From AC-37 sp045805345 (GTDB taxonomy: Bacteria; Actinomycetota; Thermoleophilia; Solirubrobacterales; Thermoleophilaceae), in assembly GCA_045805345.1 (NCBI GenBank), contig JBJMLK010000161.1, positions 1 to 31,058 of the forward strand: a DNA stretch of 31,058 nucleotides. The letters run 5' to 3'. Both the position numbers and the translations under genes were made by a program. Below the pieces are notes generated by a model. It had not been told where the DNA came from. It saw only the letters and a list, made by a program, of their open reading frames with translations, and ran no database searches. Below, piece by piece: positions 22,684 through 29,845 of the stretch; positions within the stretch are counted from its first letter, which is position 1; every line of letters begins with the position of its first letter.

Positions 22684-23541
22684 CTATGCCGAGCGGCCGC
22701 TGATCTCCGGCAGCCGCTCCGCGTACCGCTCGAGCCGCGGCGCGACCTGCTCGCGCGGCTCCGGCGGTAAGAGCCAGAAGAGCCGATCGAAGCCAGCCTC
22801 GCGCAGGCGCTCGACCGTCTCGAGGTCGCGCGGTGCTGCGAACCCCGACACGCGGATGCCCTCGCGCCCGGCCGCCCCAGCCTTCTCGTGCAGCTCCCGG
22901 ATCCGCTCGGCCAGCTCGTCGATCCCCGAACGGCCGACGTTCGGCATCCACTCGTCGCCGTAGGCGACCACGCGGTCAACCGCCTTGGGCCCGTTCCCGC
23001 CCACGAGGATCGGCGGGTGCGGCTCCTGAAGCGGCTTGGGCCACGCCCAGATCGGGTCGAAGTCCACGTGCTCGCCGTGGTACTCGGCCTCGTCCTCGGT
23101 CCAGATCGCCTTCATCGCCTCGATCCGCTCGCGCATCAGCGAGAAGCGGCGGCTCGGGTCGGTGCCGTGGTTCTCCATCTCCTCGCGGTTCCAGCCGGCG
23201 CCGACCCCGAACAGGAAGCGGCCGCCCGACAGGCGGTCGATGCTCGCCACCTCCTTGGCGGTGGTGATCGGGTCGCGCTCCACCACCAGGCAGATGCCCG
23301 TGCCGACCTTCAGCCGCTCGGTGGCCGCGGCCACGGCGGTGAGCGCCACGAACGGGTCGTAGGTCTGGCTGTACTCCTTCGGCAGCTCGCCGCCGGCCGG
23401 GTAGGGCGTACGCCGGCTCGCGGGGATATGGGTGTGCTCGGGGAACAGGAGCGAGTCGAACCCGTGCTCCTCGGCCAGTCGGCCGAGCTCGGCCGGCGCG
23501 ATGGCGTATTCCGTCGGGAACATGCACAGGCCGATCTCCAC
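22684..23541 (-). CDS. LLM-class F420-dependent oxidoreductase
   Basis: 285 residues from GTG 23541. The TIM-barrel luciferase-like fold is recognised from MEIGLCMFPTEYAIAP, HGFDSLLFPEHTHIPAS, VGTGICLVVERDPITTAKEV, IDRLSGGRFLFGVGAGWNRE and PPILVGGNGPKAVDRVV. This branch in actinobacteria usually uses coenzyme F420 (the TIGR03619-like group), though FMN use cannot be excluded from sequence. It reduces or oxidises an unknown small molecule in the cytoplasm. Its -10 box TATCCT lies 8 nt before the GTG and overlaps the promoter of the divergent alpha/beta hydrolase, so the two may be regulated together. It is first in an operon with the metallophosphoesterase. Confidence 0.93.
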   Translation of the reverse strand: MEIGLCMFPTEYAIAPAELGRLAEEHGFDSLLFPEHTHIPASRRTPYPAGGELPKEYSQTYDPFVALTAVAAATERLKVGTGICLVVERDPITTAKEVASIDRLSGGRFLFGVGAGWNREEMENHGTDPSRRFSLMRERIEAMKAIWTEDEAEYHGEHVDFDPIWAWPKPLQEPHPPILVGGNGPKAVDRVVAYGDEWMPNVGRSGIDELAERIRELHEKAGAAGREGIRVSGFAAPRDLETVERLREAGFDRLFWLLPPEPREQVAPRLERYAERLPEISGRSA

Positions 23542-23549
23542 GGCGCGCC

Positions 23550-23559
23550 AGGATACGAT
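23550..23559. promoter_or_regulatory. Shared divergent -10 element AGGATACGAT
   Basis: Forward: TACGAT (23554-23559), 11 nt before ATG 23571. Reverse: TATCCT (complement of 23550-23555), 8 nt before GTG 23541. The boxes share TA, so polymerase can occupy only one direction at a time. Neither start has a Shine-Dalgarno. Confidence 0.55.
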
Positions 23560-23570
23560 CCCCTGGTCGC

Positions 23571-24533
23571 ATGAGGGACGAGGTCTCCTTTCGCTCGGGC
23601 GGCGACGAGTGCGCCGCCTGGCTCTACCGGCCCCCCGCCGGGGCCTCCAGCCCGTGCGTGGTGCTCGGCCACGGCTGGAGCGGGGTACGCGAGCAGCGGC
23701 TCGACGCCTACGCCGAGCGCTTCGCCGCCGCCGGCCTCGCGGCGCTTGTCTTCGACTACCGCCACTTCGGCGCGAGCGGCGGCCAGCCGCGGCAACTCCT
23801 GGACATCGGGCGCCAGCATGAGGACTGGCACGCGGCGATCGGGTTCGCGCGCGGCCTCGACGGCGTCGACCCCGACCGGGTGGCGCTCTGGGGCACCTCG
23901 TTCGGCGGCGGGCACGTGATGAGCGTCGCGGCAGCCGATCCGCGGACCGCGGCCGTCGTGGCGCAGGTGCCGTTCGCCGACGGCCTTCGCAACCTGCCGC
24001 ACCTCGGCCTGCGGCACGCCCTCGTCCTCGTCCGGGAGGGCCTGCGCGATCAGATCGCCGCCGCGCTGGGACGGCCGCCGCACATGATCCCGTCGGTCGG
24101 TCCGCCCGGCTCGGTGGCGGTGATGACCACGCCGGACGCCGATCCGGGCTTCCATGCCCTCGACCCGGCGGTCTCGACGTGGCGCAACGAGACGGCGGCT
24201 CGCGTCTGCCTCGCAGTGGCCGGCTATCGCCCGATCCGCCGCGCCGCCCACATCGCCTGCCCGATCCTGTTCCAGATCGCCGCCGACGACGCGATCACGC
24301 CGCCCCAGTACGCCGAGGCCGCGGCGCGGCACGCGCCGCGCTCGGAGGTCCGACGCTACGCCGGCGCGGGGCACTTCGACCCGTACGTGGGCGAGCTCTT
24401 CGAGCGCGTGGTGTCCGACCAGATCGCGTTCCTCGCGCGGCACCTGCAGAGCGCGGCGACGGAGGGCCGGGCGCCACTGTTCGCGCGGCCCGCCCCGGAC
24501 GCCGAGCGCGCCGGCCGCGACGCGCGCGTCTAA
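23571..24533 (+). CDS. Alpha/beta hydrolase
   Basis: 320 residues from ATG 23571; no signal peptide. The oxyanion segment GHGWSGVREQRL, the FDYRHFGASGGQPRQ segment, the nucleophile Ser110 in WGTSFGGG, the acid Asp239 or Asp240 in AADDAITPP and His268 in GAGHFDPY give a complete triad in the usual order. Closest in style to the DUF1100/X-Pro-peptidase-like cytoplasmic hydrolases. Substrate unknown. It is monocistronic; its TAA shares bases with the TAG of the convergent sigma-factor gene (CTAA, 24530-24533). It shares a promoter region with the LLM oxidoreductase. Confidence 0.92.
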   Translation: MRDEVSFRSGGDECAAWLYRPPAGASSPCVVLGHGWSGVREQRLDAYAERFAAAGLAALVFDYRHFGASGGQPRQLLDIGRQHEDWHAAIGFARGLDGVDPDRVALWGTSFGGGHVMSVAAADPRTAAVVAQVPFADGLRNLPHLGLRHALVLVREGLRDQIAAALGRPPHMIPSVGPPGSVAVMTTPDADPGFHALDPAVSTWRNETAARVCLAVAGYRPIRRAAHIACPILFQIAADDAITPPQYAEAAARHAPRSEVRRYAGAGHFDPYVGELFERVVSDQIAFLARHLQSAATEGRAPLFARPAPDAERAGRDARV

Positions 24534-25597
24534 GCGGCTTCGCTCAGGCCCTCGAGCTCGCGCGCCCGCGACAGGCGCTCGAGCGCCTTCGACTCGATCT
24601 TGCGCACGCCCTCGGCGGACAGCCCGAGGCGGCGGCCGGTCTCGCGCAGCGGCGTGGGATCGTCGCCGTTGATGCCGTAGCGGAGCTTGACCACCGCCTG
24701 CTCCTGGTCCGGCAGCTGGGCGATCGCGCTGCGCAGCGCGTCCTCGCGCAGCGAGATCTCGACCTCCTCCTCGGTGTGCGGCTGGTCGCTCTGGAGCAGG
24801 TCGCCGAGCGGCGTGTCCTCTTCGCCAACCGCCTTGTCGAGGCTGGTGACAGTGCGTGCGGCGTCGCGGATCTCGGCCACCTCGTCGGGCGTCATCTCCG
24901 CGGCGGCCGCGATCTCGTCGTCGGTGGGGTCGCGCCCCAGCTTGGCGGCCAGCTCGCGCTCGGCGCGGGTGATCTTGCGCTCGCGCTGGCCGATGTGGAC
25001 CGGCAGCCGGATCGTGCGCCCCTTGTTGGCCAGCCCGCGCTGGATCGACTCGCGGATCCAGAAGGTGGCGTAGGTGGAGAACTTGTAGCCGCGGCGCCAG
25101 TCGAACTTCTCGCTCGCGCGGATCAGCCCGAGGATCCCCTCCTGGATCAGGTCGAGCAGCGGCAGCTCGTTGCCCTGGTACTTCTTCGCGATCGAGACCA
25201 CGAGCCGCAGGTTGGAGTTGATCATGCGCTCCTTCGCCTCGAGCTCGCCGCGCTCGATCCGCTTGGCCAGCTCGACCTCCTGCTCGGCGGTGAGCAGCGG
25301 GTGCCGGCTCACCTCGTTGAGGAACAGCTGGAGTGCGTCGGTGGTGGTGGTGGCGAGCTCGCCGTTCGCGTAGGTGGTGGGCTCGGCCTTCGACTTCCCG
25401 CAGTCGTCGGTCAGGGCGATCCCGCTCTGCTCGATGCGGTCGTGCAGCTCCTGGGCCTGGTCGTCGTCCAGCTCGAGCTCCTGCACGATCTCGCTCAGCT
25501 CGGAGAGGTTGACGCAGCCCATCTCCTCGCCGCGGTCGAGCAGTCGCTCCAGGCGGGCGTCGAGGCTTGGCCGGTGGGTGTTAGGGGTAGCGCTCAC
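24530..25597 (-). CDS. Sigma-70 family RNA polymerase sigma factor (RpoD/SigA-like, group 2 type)
   Basis: 355 residues from GTG 25597. After a short acidic N-terminus like region 1.1 come region 1.2 (DALQLFLNEVSRHPLLTAEQ), region 2 (NLRLVVSIAKKYQG, LLDLIQEGILGLIRASEKFD, YKFSTYATFWIRESIQRG), region 3 and region 4 (LPDQEQAVVKLRYGINGDDP, LRETGRRLGLSAEGVRKIE). It looks like a primary-type factor, but two DNA-contact spots differ from SigA: the first of the two promoter-melting tryptophans in region 2.3 is Phe (ATFW), and the region 4.2 recognition helix reads EGVRKIE where primary factors read ERIRQIE. It may therefore be an alternative, group 2 factor. Transcription appears leaderless. Confidence 0.93.
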   Translation of the reverse strand: MSATPNTHRPSLDARLERLLDRGEEMGCVNLSELSEIVQELELDDDQAQELHDRIEQSGIALTDDCGKSKAEPTTYANGELATTTTDALQLFLNEVSRHPLLTAEQEVELAKRIERGELEAKERMINSNLRLVVSIAKKYQGNELPLLDLIQEGILGLIRASEKFDWRRGYKFSTYATFWIRESIQRGLANKGRTIRLPVHIGQRERKITRAERELAAKLGRDPTDDEIAAAAEMTPDEVAEIRDAARTVTSLDKAVGEEDTPLGDLLQSDQPHTEEEVEISLREDALRSAIAQLPDQEQAVVKLRYGINGDDPTPLRETGRRLGLSAEGVRKIESKALERLSRARELEGLSEAA

Positions 25598-25604
25598 CTT
25601 TAAG

Positions 25605-25610
25605 AAGGTA
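25605..25610 (-). promoter_or_regulatory. -10 box TACCTT of the sigma-factor gene
   Basis: On the - strand TACCTT (25610-25605) lies 7 nt before GTG 25597 and no Shine-Dalgarno fits. It sits within a short inverted repeat, ACCTT (25596-25600) and AAGGT (25605-25609), that could be an operator. No consensus -35 is visible. Confidence 0.5.
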
Positions 25611-25651
25611 CCCGTCGCGCTGGGGCCAACACCCGACCCGCGTCAGACCCG

Positions 25652-26296
25652 TTGTCAGAGACCGAACCGAACGACGCAACCCCGTTCCTGCCGGAGAGCA
25701 GGACCCTCGCGGCGCTACGCGAGGCGGCCGCCGGGTGCCGCGGCTGCCACCTCTGGCGCGCCGCCACGCAGACCGTGTTCGGGGAGGGGCTGAAGCGCTC
25801 GCGGGTGATGCTGGTGGGCGAGCAGCCCGGCGACCGCGAGGACCGCGCCGGGGAGCCGTTCGTCGGGCCGGCGGGGCGCGAGCTGGACCGCGGCCTGGAG
25901 GCGGCCGGCATCGACCGCCGCGAGGCCTACGTCACGAACGTGGTCAAGCACTTCGCGTTCGAGGAGCGCGGACGCCGCCGGCTGCACAGGACGCCCAAGC
26001 GGTTCGAGGTCGAGGCGTGCAAGCCCTGGCTGGAGGCCGAGCTCGAGGTCGTGCGCCCGGACGCGCTCGTGCTGCTCGGCGCGACCGCCGGCAAGGCGCT
26101 CCTCGGCTCCTCGTTCCGGGTCACGAAGGTGCGCGGTGAGGAGATCGACTCGGACCTCGCCCCCCTCGTGACCGCCACGATCCACCCCTCGGCGATCCTC
26201 CGCGCGCCCGACGACGCGACGCGGGCGGAGGAGCGGAAGGCGTTCGCCCGCGATCTGGCCATCGTTGCCGAGGCGCTCGAGCACGACAAGGCCTGA
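25652..26296 (+). CDS. UdgX-type uracil-DNA glycosylase
   Basis: 214 residues from TTG 25652; no ATG or GTG fits the N-terminus, and this start gives the usual beginning FLPESRTLAALREAA. UdgX removes uracil from DNA and stays covalently bound through a histidine in a special loop. Here that loop is GRRRLHRTP, so His112 is the predicted attachment residue. GEQPGDRED (57-64) and HPSAILR (178-184) are the other hallmarks. The iron-sulfur ligands are Cys29, Cys32 and Cys123; where family 4 glycosylases have the fourth Cys, this protein has TNVVKHF, so His100 may be the fourth ligand. It diverges from the sigma-factor gene and is followed 25 bp later by TMEM175. Confidence 0.93.
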   Translation: MSETEPNDATPFLPESRTLAALREAAAGCRGCHLWRAATQTVFGEGLKRSRVMLVGEQPGDREDRAGEPFVGPAGRELDRGLEAAGIDRREAYVTNVVKHFAFEERGRRRLHRTPKRFEVEACKPWLEAELEVVRPDALVLLGATAGKALLGSSFRVTKVRGEEIDSDLAPLVTATIHPSAILRAPDDATRAEERKAFARDLAIVAEALEHDKA

Positions 26297-26321
26297 GCCC
26301 CCCGTCGTCGAAGGGGCGTCC

Positions 26322-26945
26322 ATGAGCACCAGCCGCCTGGAGGCGTTCAGCGACGGCGTTTTCGCAGTGGCGATCACGCTGCTCGTGCTCGACATCCGGC
26401 CGCCCGCCGAGGCCGAGACCTCGAGCGGGCTCTGGCGCGCGCTCGCCGACCTCTGGCCGCACTACGCGGCTTACGCGGTCAGCTTCCTGATCATCGGGAT
26501 CGTGTGGGTGAACCACCACGCGGTGATGAGCCTGATCGCCAGCGTGGACCGCGTCTTCTCCTTCCTCAACCTGCTGCTGCTGATGGCGGTAGCCCTGATC
26601 CCGTTCGCCACTGCGCTCCTGGCCGAGTACCTGACGCACGCCGAGTCCCAGCACGCGGCCGCGGCGGCCTACAGCATCGTGATCACCCTGATGGGCGCGA
26701 CCTTCGGCGGACTCTGGATCTACGCGTCGCGCGACGGGCGGCTGATCGTTCCCGCCTTCCCGCGCGAGGACCTGCCGCGCGTTACGCGGAGGTTCGTGAT
26801 CGGCACGCCGGTCTACGTGGCCACGATCGGCATCGCCTTCCTGAGCGCGCCGCTCTGCTTGGCCGTGCACGGCCTGGTGGCCGTGTACTACGCGCTCGCG
26901 CGGCGCGGCGGCGGGATGGCCGTGCCCGCCGGGGTGGAGCGCTAG
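26322..26945 (+). CDS. TMEM175 family potassium channel-like membrane protein
   Basis: 207 residues from ATG 26322, with AAGGGG about six nt upstream; an earlier in-frame ATG (26265) would overlap the UdgX gene without adding membrane sequence. RLEAFSDGVFAVAITLLVLDI (residues 5-25) is the family hallmark, with the FSDGVFA pore motif. Hydrophobic segments for six helices follow (YAVSFLIIGIVWVNHH, FLNLLLLMAVALIPFATALL, AAAYSIVITLMGATFGGLWIY, VYVATIGIAFLSAPLC, VHGLVAVYYALA). Bacterial members form tetrameric, weakly selective potassium channels in the inner membrane. The next gene start is 28 bp on, so it may be co-transcribed with UdgX, although a functional link is not obvious. Confidence 0.92.
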   Translation: MSTSRLEAFSDGVFAVAITLLVLDIRPPAEAETSSGLWRALADLWPHYAAYAVSFLIIGIVWVNHHAVMSLIASVDRVFSFLNLLLLMAVALIPFATALLAEYLTHAESQHAAAAAYSIVITLMGATFGGLWIYASRDGRLIVPAFPREDLPRVTRRFVIGTPVYVATIGIAFLSAPLCLAVHGLVAVYYALARRGGGMAVPAGVER

Positions 26946-26972
26946 CCCGCGCGCGCTGGCACACTCCCGGGC

Positions 26973-28682
26973 GTGGTTCGCAGGGGGGTCGTAAGCGCGC
27001 TCGTGCTGTTTGCCCTCGCCGTGCCAGCCGGCGCGGCGGCGCAGGGCGTGGACGAGACGTGCGCCCTGCCGCTCACCAAGTTCGACCCCGCGACGGTGAA
27101 CGTCGCCTATCCGGACCAGGCTGCCGTCTACTACAGCGGCGCGTACGCGGCGGTGCCCGGCACGCGGCTGCGGATCACCGGGCGCTACCCGCACGCCCGC
27201 TACATGTCGTTCAACGTCTACGACAACATCCAGCGGCCGCTCGACGCCCTCGCCGACGTGCAGCTCGCGCCGGACAGGGGGAGCGTCAACCCGTTCGTGC
27301 GCGGCGCCTCGCGCACCGTGGCCAAGCGCTCGTACACGGCGTTCGTGAACTTCGGCGCGATCCCGAAGAAGCGCGCGCGCAACACGCTCTACACGGGCAC
27401 GGGCCAGGGCGGGACGCCGAACGTGGACGGGACCTTCATCTACCGCGTGTACGTGCCGGACCGCGGGCGCGACGAGTCCGGCGGGGTGGGGGTCCCGACG
27501 GTCACGCTCGAGCTGGCCAGCAATGGCCAGAAGCCGCCCAAGTCCGTCTGCTCCGGCTTCGCCAAGCCCTCGGGCGCGAGCGTGAACCAGCAGGTGGCGG
27601 CCAGCAACGGCCTACCCGTGGCGCCGCCGGCGCCCGGCCGCAGCCCGCCGGTCTGGCGCAAGTTCGTGAACCTGCCGCGCTCGTTCGCCGAGACGATCCT
27701 CGACAACGAGTACACCGACCCCGCGCGCCGGTCGTACGAGAGCTCGGGGGCGTATGACCTGGGCGGCAAGGGCGGCTTCCTCTCGAACATTCACAACTCG
27801 TACCTCTACACGCCGATCGCCAAGGACAACGGGCTGGTGCTGGCCACGCGAATGCGGGCCCCCACGTTCCCCAACACGCGGCCGCCGGCGCGGCGGATGC
27901 CCGGCGGCCAGCTGCGCTACTGGTCGATGTGCCAGAACGAGTCGCAGTCGCAGCGCTTCATCGCCTGCAAGACCGACGACCAGACCACGGTCGGGCGAGG
28001 CGGCTTCGCCAACTTCGTGGTGTCGACGCCCGACCAGCGGCCCGCCAACGCGCGGCCGGCCTGCGGCGTGACGTGGATCCCCTGGGGCCCGCAGGCCGGG
28101 GGCGTGCTCATCTACCGCCACATGCTGCCCAACCCGACCTTCGGCCAGGCGATCCAGCGGGTGCCGGCGCAGGGCAAGGAGGCGGCGGTGATGGGCTCGT
28201 ACTTCCCGCGCTCGCGCTACTACGCCGACCGGGCGGCCTTCGAGAAGCTCGGCTGCAAGCAGCTGCGCCGGTCGAACCCGGTGGCGAAGAAGCGCTGCCG
28301 CGACACGGAGCCGCCGCGCTCGAGCATTCGCCACTCGGCGCCCGAGCAGGCGGCGCGGGGGCGCTTCACGGGGCGGGCGATCGACTTCGGCTGCGCCGGC
28401 GGGAAGCATGAGCGCTCGCGCGCGGGGCGGGTGAAGTCGGTGTGGGTGTACATCGCGAAGCGAGGAGTGATCGTCAAGTGCGCCAACGACTCGGGTCCCC
28501 ACTGCGGTGAGCACCGCGCGACGCTCGGCAAGCCGCGCGACGACGGGAAGGTGCCGTGGCGGCTGCGACTCCGGCCCTTCCCGCGCGGGCGTTACACGGC
28601 TTACGTGGGTGCTGTCGACGCGGCGGGGAACACGGAGACGAAGGTGCGGCGCACGAACCGCGCCTACTTCCGCGTCCGCTAG
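26973..28682 (+). CDS. Unrecognised secreted protein
   Basis: 569 residues from GTG 26973. A clear signal peptide (RRGVVSALVLFALAVPAGA, cleaved after AAA near residue 23). I do not recognise the family. Residues 65-130 (ITGRYPHARYMSFNVYDN...RPLDALADVQLAPDRGSVNPF) resemble sequences in DUF1214-like extracellular proteins, as inference. The middle (QLRYWSMCQNESQS, ACGVTWIPWGPQAGG) is rich in aromatic residues and Cys. The last 120 residues (TGRAIDFGCAGGKHERSR...AVDAAGNTETKVRRTNRAYF) look like an Ig-like surface module seen in actinobacterial secreted proteins, with a Cys pair. No catalytic motif stands out. Its stop shares CTAG with the convergent PRC-barrel-like gene. Confidence 0.7.
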   Translation: MVRRGVVSALVLFALAVPAGAAAQGVDETCALPLTKFDPATVNVAYPDQAAVYYSGAYAAVPGTRLRITGRYPHARYMSFNVYDNIQRPLDALADVQLAPDRGSVNPFVRGASRTVAKRSYTAFVNFGAIPKKRARNTLYTGTGQGGTPNVDGTFIYRVYVPDRGRDESGGVGVPTVTLELASNGQKPPKSVCSGFAKPSGASVNQQVAASNGLPVAPPAPGRSPPVWRKFVNLPRSFAETILDNEYTDPARRSYESSGAYDLGGKGGFLSNIHNSYLYTPIAKDNGLVLATRMRAPTFPNTRPPARRMPGGQLRYWSMCQNESQSQRFIACKTDDQTTVGRGGFANFVVSTPDQRPANARPACGVTWIPWGPQAGGVLIYRHMLPNPTFGQAIQRVPAQGKEAAVMGSYFPRSRYYADRAAFEKLGCKQLRRSNPVAKKRCRDTEPPRSSIRHSAPEQAARGRFTGRAIDFGCAGGKHERSRAGRVKSVWVYIAKRGVIVKCANDSGPHCGEHRATLGKPRDDGKVPWRLRLRPFPRGRYTAYVGAVDAAGNTETKVRRTNRAYFRVR

Positions 28683-29011
28683 TCCCGGCGCCGCCAGAGC
28701 CGGCGGCTGAAGCGCTTGAAACCAGCCGTCATGCTCGGCGCGTAGGTGTGCGGGTTCTCGCCGGGCCTGGGCAGCAGGGCGGCCCCCTCGGCGCTCAGGT
28801 TCAGCACCATCGCGTTCTCGTAGATGCGGTCGATCTCGTCGGCGTCCACGAAGCGGTCGCCGTCCGGAGTCTTGATCACCACGCCGTCGAACACGTCCTT
28901 CGCGCGGACCTCGAGCACGCGCTTGACCTGACCGACCACCTCGCCGTCGGCGGACTCGACCGGGGTGCCCTTGGCAAGCACGCGATACGAGATCGGATGG
29001 CCTCGATCCAC
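28679..29011 (-). CDS. PRC-barrel-like small protein
   Basis: 110 residues from GTG 29011. The core (GTPVESADGEVVGQVKRVLEV, DVFDGVVIKTPDGDRFVDADEI, YENAMVLNLS) has the pattern of the PRC-barrel fold: a small beta-barrel found in photosynthetic reaction-centre H subunits, RimM and many stand-alone bacterial proteins. It ends in a basic segment (GFKRFSRRLWRRRD). Members often bind a partner protein or membrane; no function can be given. No signal peptide. It diverges from the thioesterase gene by 26 bp with a shared -10 element, and its TAG overlaps that of the convergent secreted protein. Confidence 0.75.
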   Translation of the reverse strand: MDRGHPISYRVLAKGTPVESADGEVVGQVKRVLEVRAKDVFDGVVIKTPDGDRFVDADEIDRIYENAMVLNLSAEGAALLPRPGENPHTYAPSMTAGFKRFSRRLWRRRD

Positions 29012-29017
29012 GCGTTC

Positions 29018-29027
29018 AGCATAGGCT
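29018..29027. promoter_or_regulatory. Shared divergent -10 element AGCATAGGCT
   Basis: Forward: TAGGCT (29022-29027), 10 nt before ATG 29038. Reverse: TATGCT (complement of 29018-29023), 6 nt before GTG 29011. The two hexamers share TA. Neither start has a Shine-Dalgarno. Confidence 0.55.
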
Positions 29028-29037
29028 GCCCGACCTC

Positions 29038-29838
29038 ATGTCCTTCGAGCAGGACACGGCCGTCAGGCGCACCGGGGACGGCACGTTCGAGGCCGAGATC
29101 GCGGATCAGCGCTGGTGGGTGGCCCGCGGTCCGCACGGCGGCTTCATCGCGGCGATCGTCGTGAACGCGCTGACGGCCGCGCTCGACGACCCCGGGCGAC
29201 CCCTGCGGTCGCTCACGATCCACTACCCCGCGGCGCCGGTGGTGGGCCGGCTCGAGATCGCCGTGCGGGCGGAGCGCGTGGGCCGGAGCACGGCCTACCT
29301 GTCGGCGCGCATGGAGCAGGACGGCAAGGTCGTGGCGCTGGCGCTCGCCGCCTTCTCCTCGGCGTTCCCCGGTCCGCCGTTCCAGACCGCCACCATGCCG
29401 GACGTCCCGCCGCCCGAGGCCGTCGAGCCGCAGCGCCTGTCCGGCGCGCCGGCCTTCACCCACAACTTCGAGTACCGCTTCGCGATCGGCGGACCGCCGT
29501 TCCAGTCGGCCGAGCACACGCGCAGCGGCGGCTGGCTGCGGCTGGCCGAACCGCGCCCGCTCGACGCCGCGATCGCCGCTTGCTTCGCCGACGCCCTGCC
29601 GCCCGCCGTGTTCTGGCGGCTGTCGAACTTCGCTCTCGTCCCGACGATCGACCTGACCGTGCACTTCCGTGAGCTGCCGGACGGCTACGACGACTTCGTG
29701 CTCGCCGTGTTCGACTCCCGTCGCGAGCACGACGGCATGTGGGAGGAGAACGGCGAGCTGTGGTCCCGCGACGGACGCCTGCTGGTCCAGTCGCGGCAGC
29801 TCGCCGCTCACATCCCGTTCGAGGCTCTGGCCGGCTAG
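29038..29838 (+). CDS. TesB-like acyl-CoA thioesterase
   Basis: 266 residues from ATG 29038. A double hot-dog protein: the first domain has WWVARGPHGGFIAAIVVNAL and LTIHYPAAPVVGRLEI, the second has SGGWLRLAEPRPLD, AACFADALPPAVFW and VPTIDLTVHFRELP. Asp205 in TIDLTVHF fits the catalytic Asp of TesB-type thioesterases. It hydrolyses acyl-CoA to fatty acid and CoA in the cytoplasm. Chain length is unknown. It is monocistronic and convergent with lon; its stop codon lies at the centre of a 12-bp palindrome. Confidence 0.92.
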   Translation: MSFEQDTAVRRTGDGTFEAEIADQRWWVARGPHGGFIAAIVVNALTAALDDPGRPLRSLTIHYPAAPVVGRLEIAVRAERVGRSTAYLSARMEQDGKVVALALAAFSSAFPGPPFQTATMPDVPPPEAVEPQRLSGAPAFTHNFEYRFAIGGPPFQSAEHTRSGGWLRLAEPRPLDAAIAACFADALPPAVFWRLSNFALVPTIDLTVHFRELPDGYDDFVLAVFDSRREHDGMWEENGELWSRDGRLLVQSRQLAAHIPFEALAG

Positions 29839-29842
29839 CCGG
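29831..29842. terminator. Palindrome CCGGCTAGCCGG at the thioesterase stop
   Basis: A perfect 12-bp dyad centred on the TAG (29836-29838). The stop of lon follows at 29846. As a hairpin it would have no loop, so it may be a protein site or chance in GC-rich sequence. Confidence 0.3.
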
Positions 29843-29845
29843 GCC

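Noticed and set aside
20527..22770. 747-codon frame on the + strand running through the CocE-type and metallophosphoesterase genes
   Set aside because: Out-of-frame shadow rich in Arg/Gly/Ala; the true frames have complete catalytic motifs.
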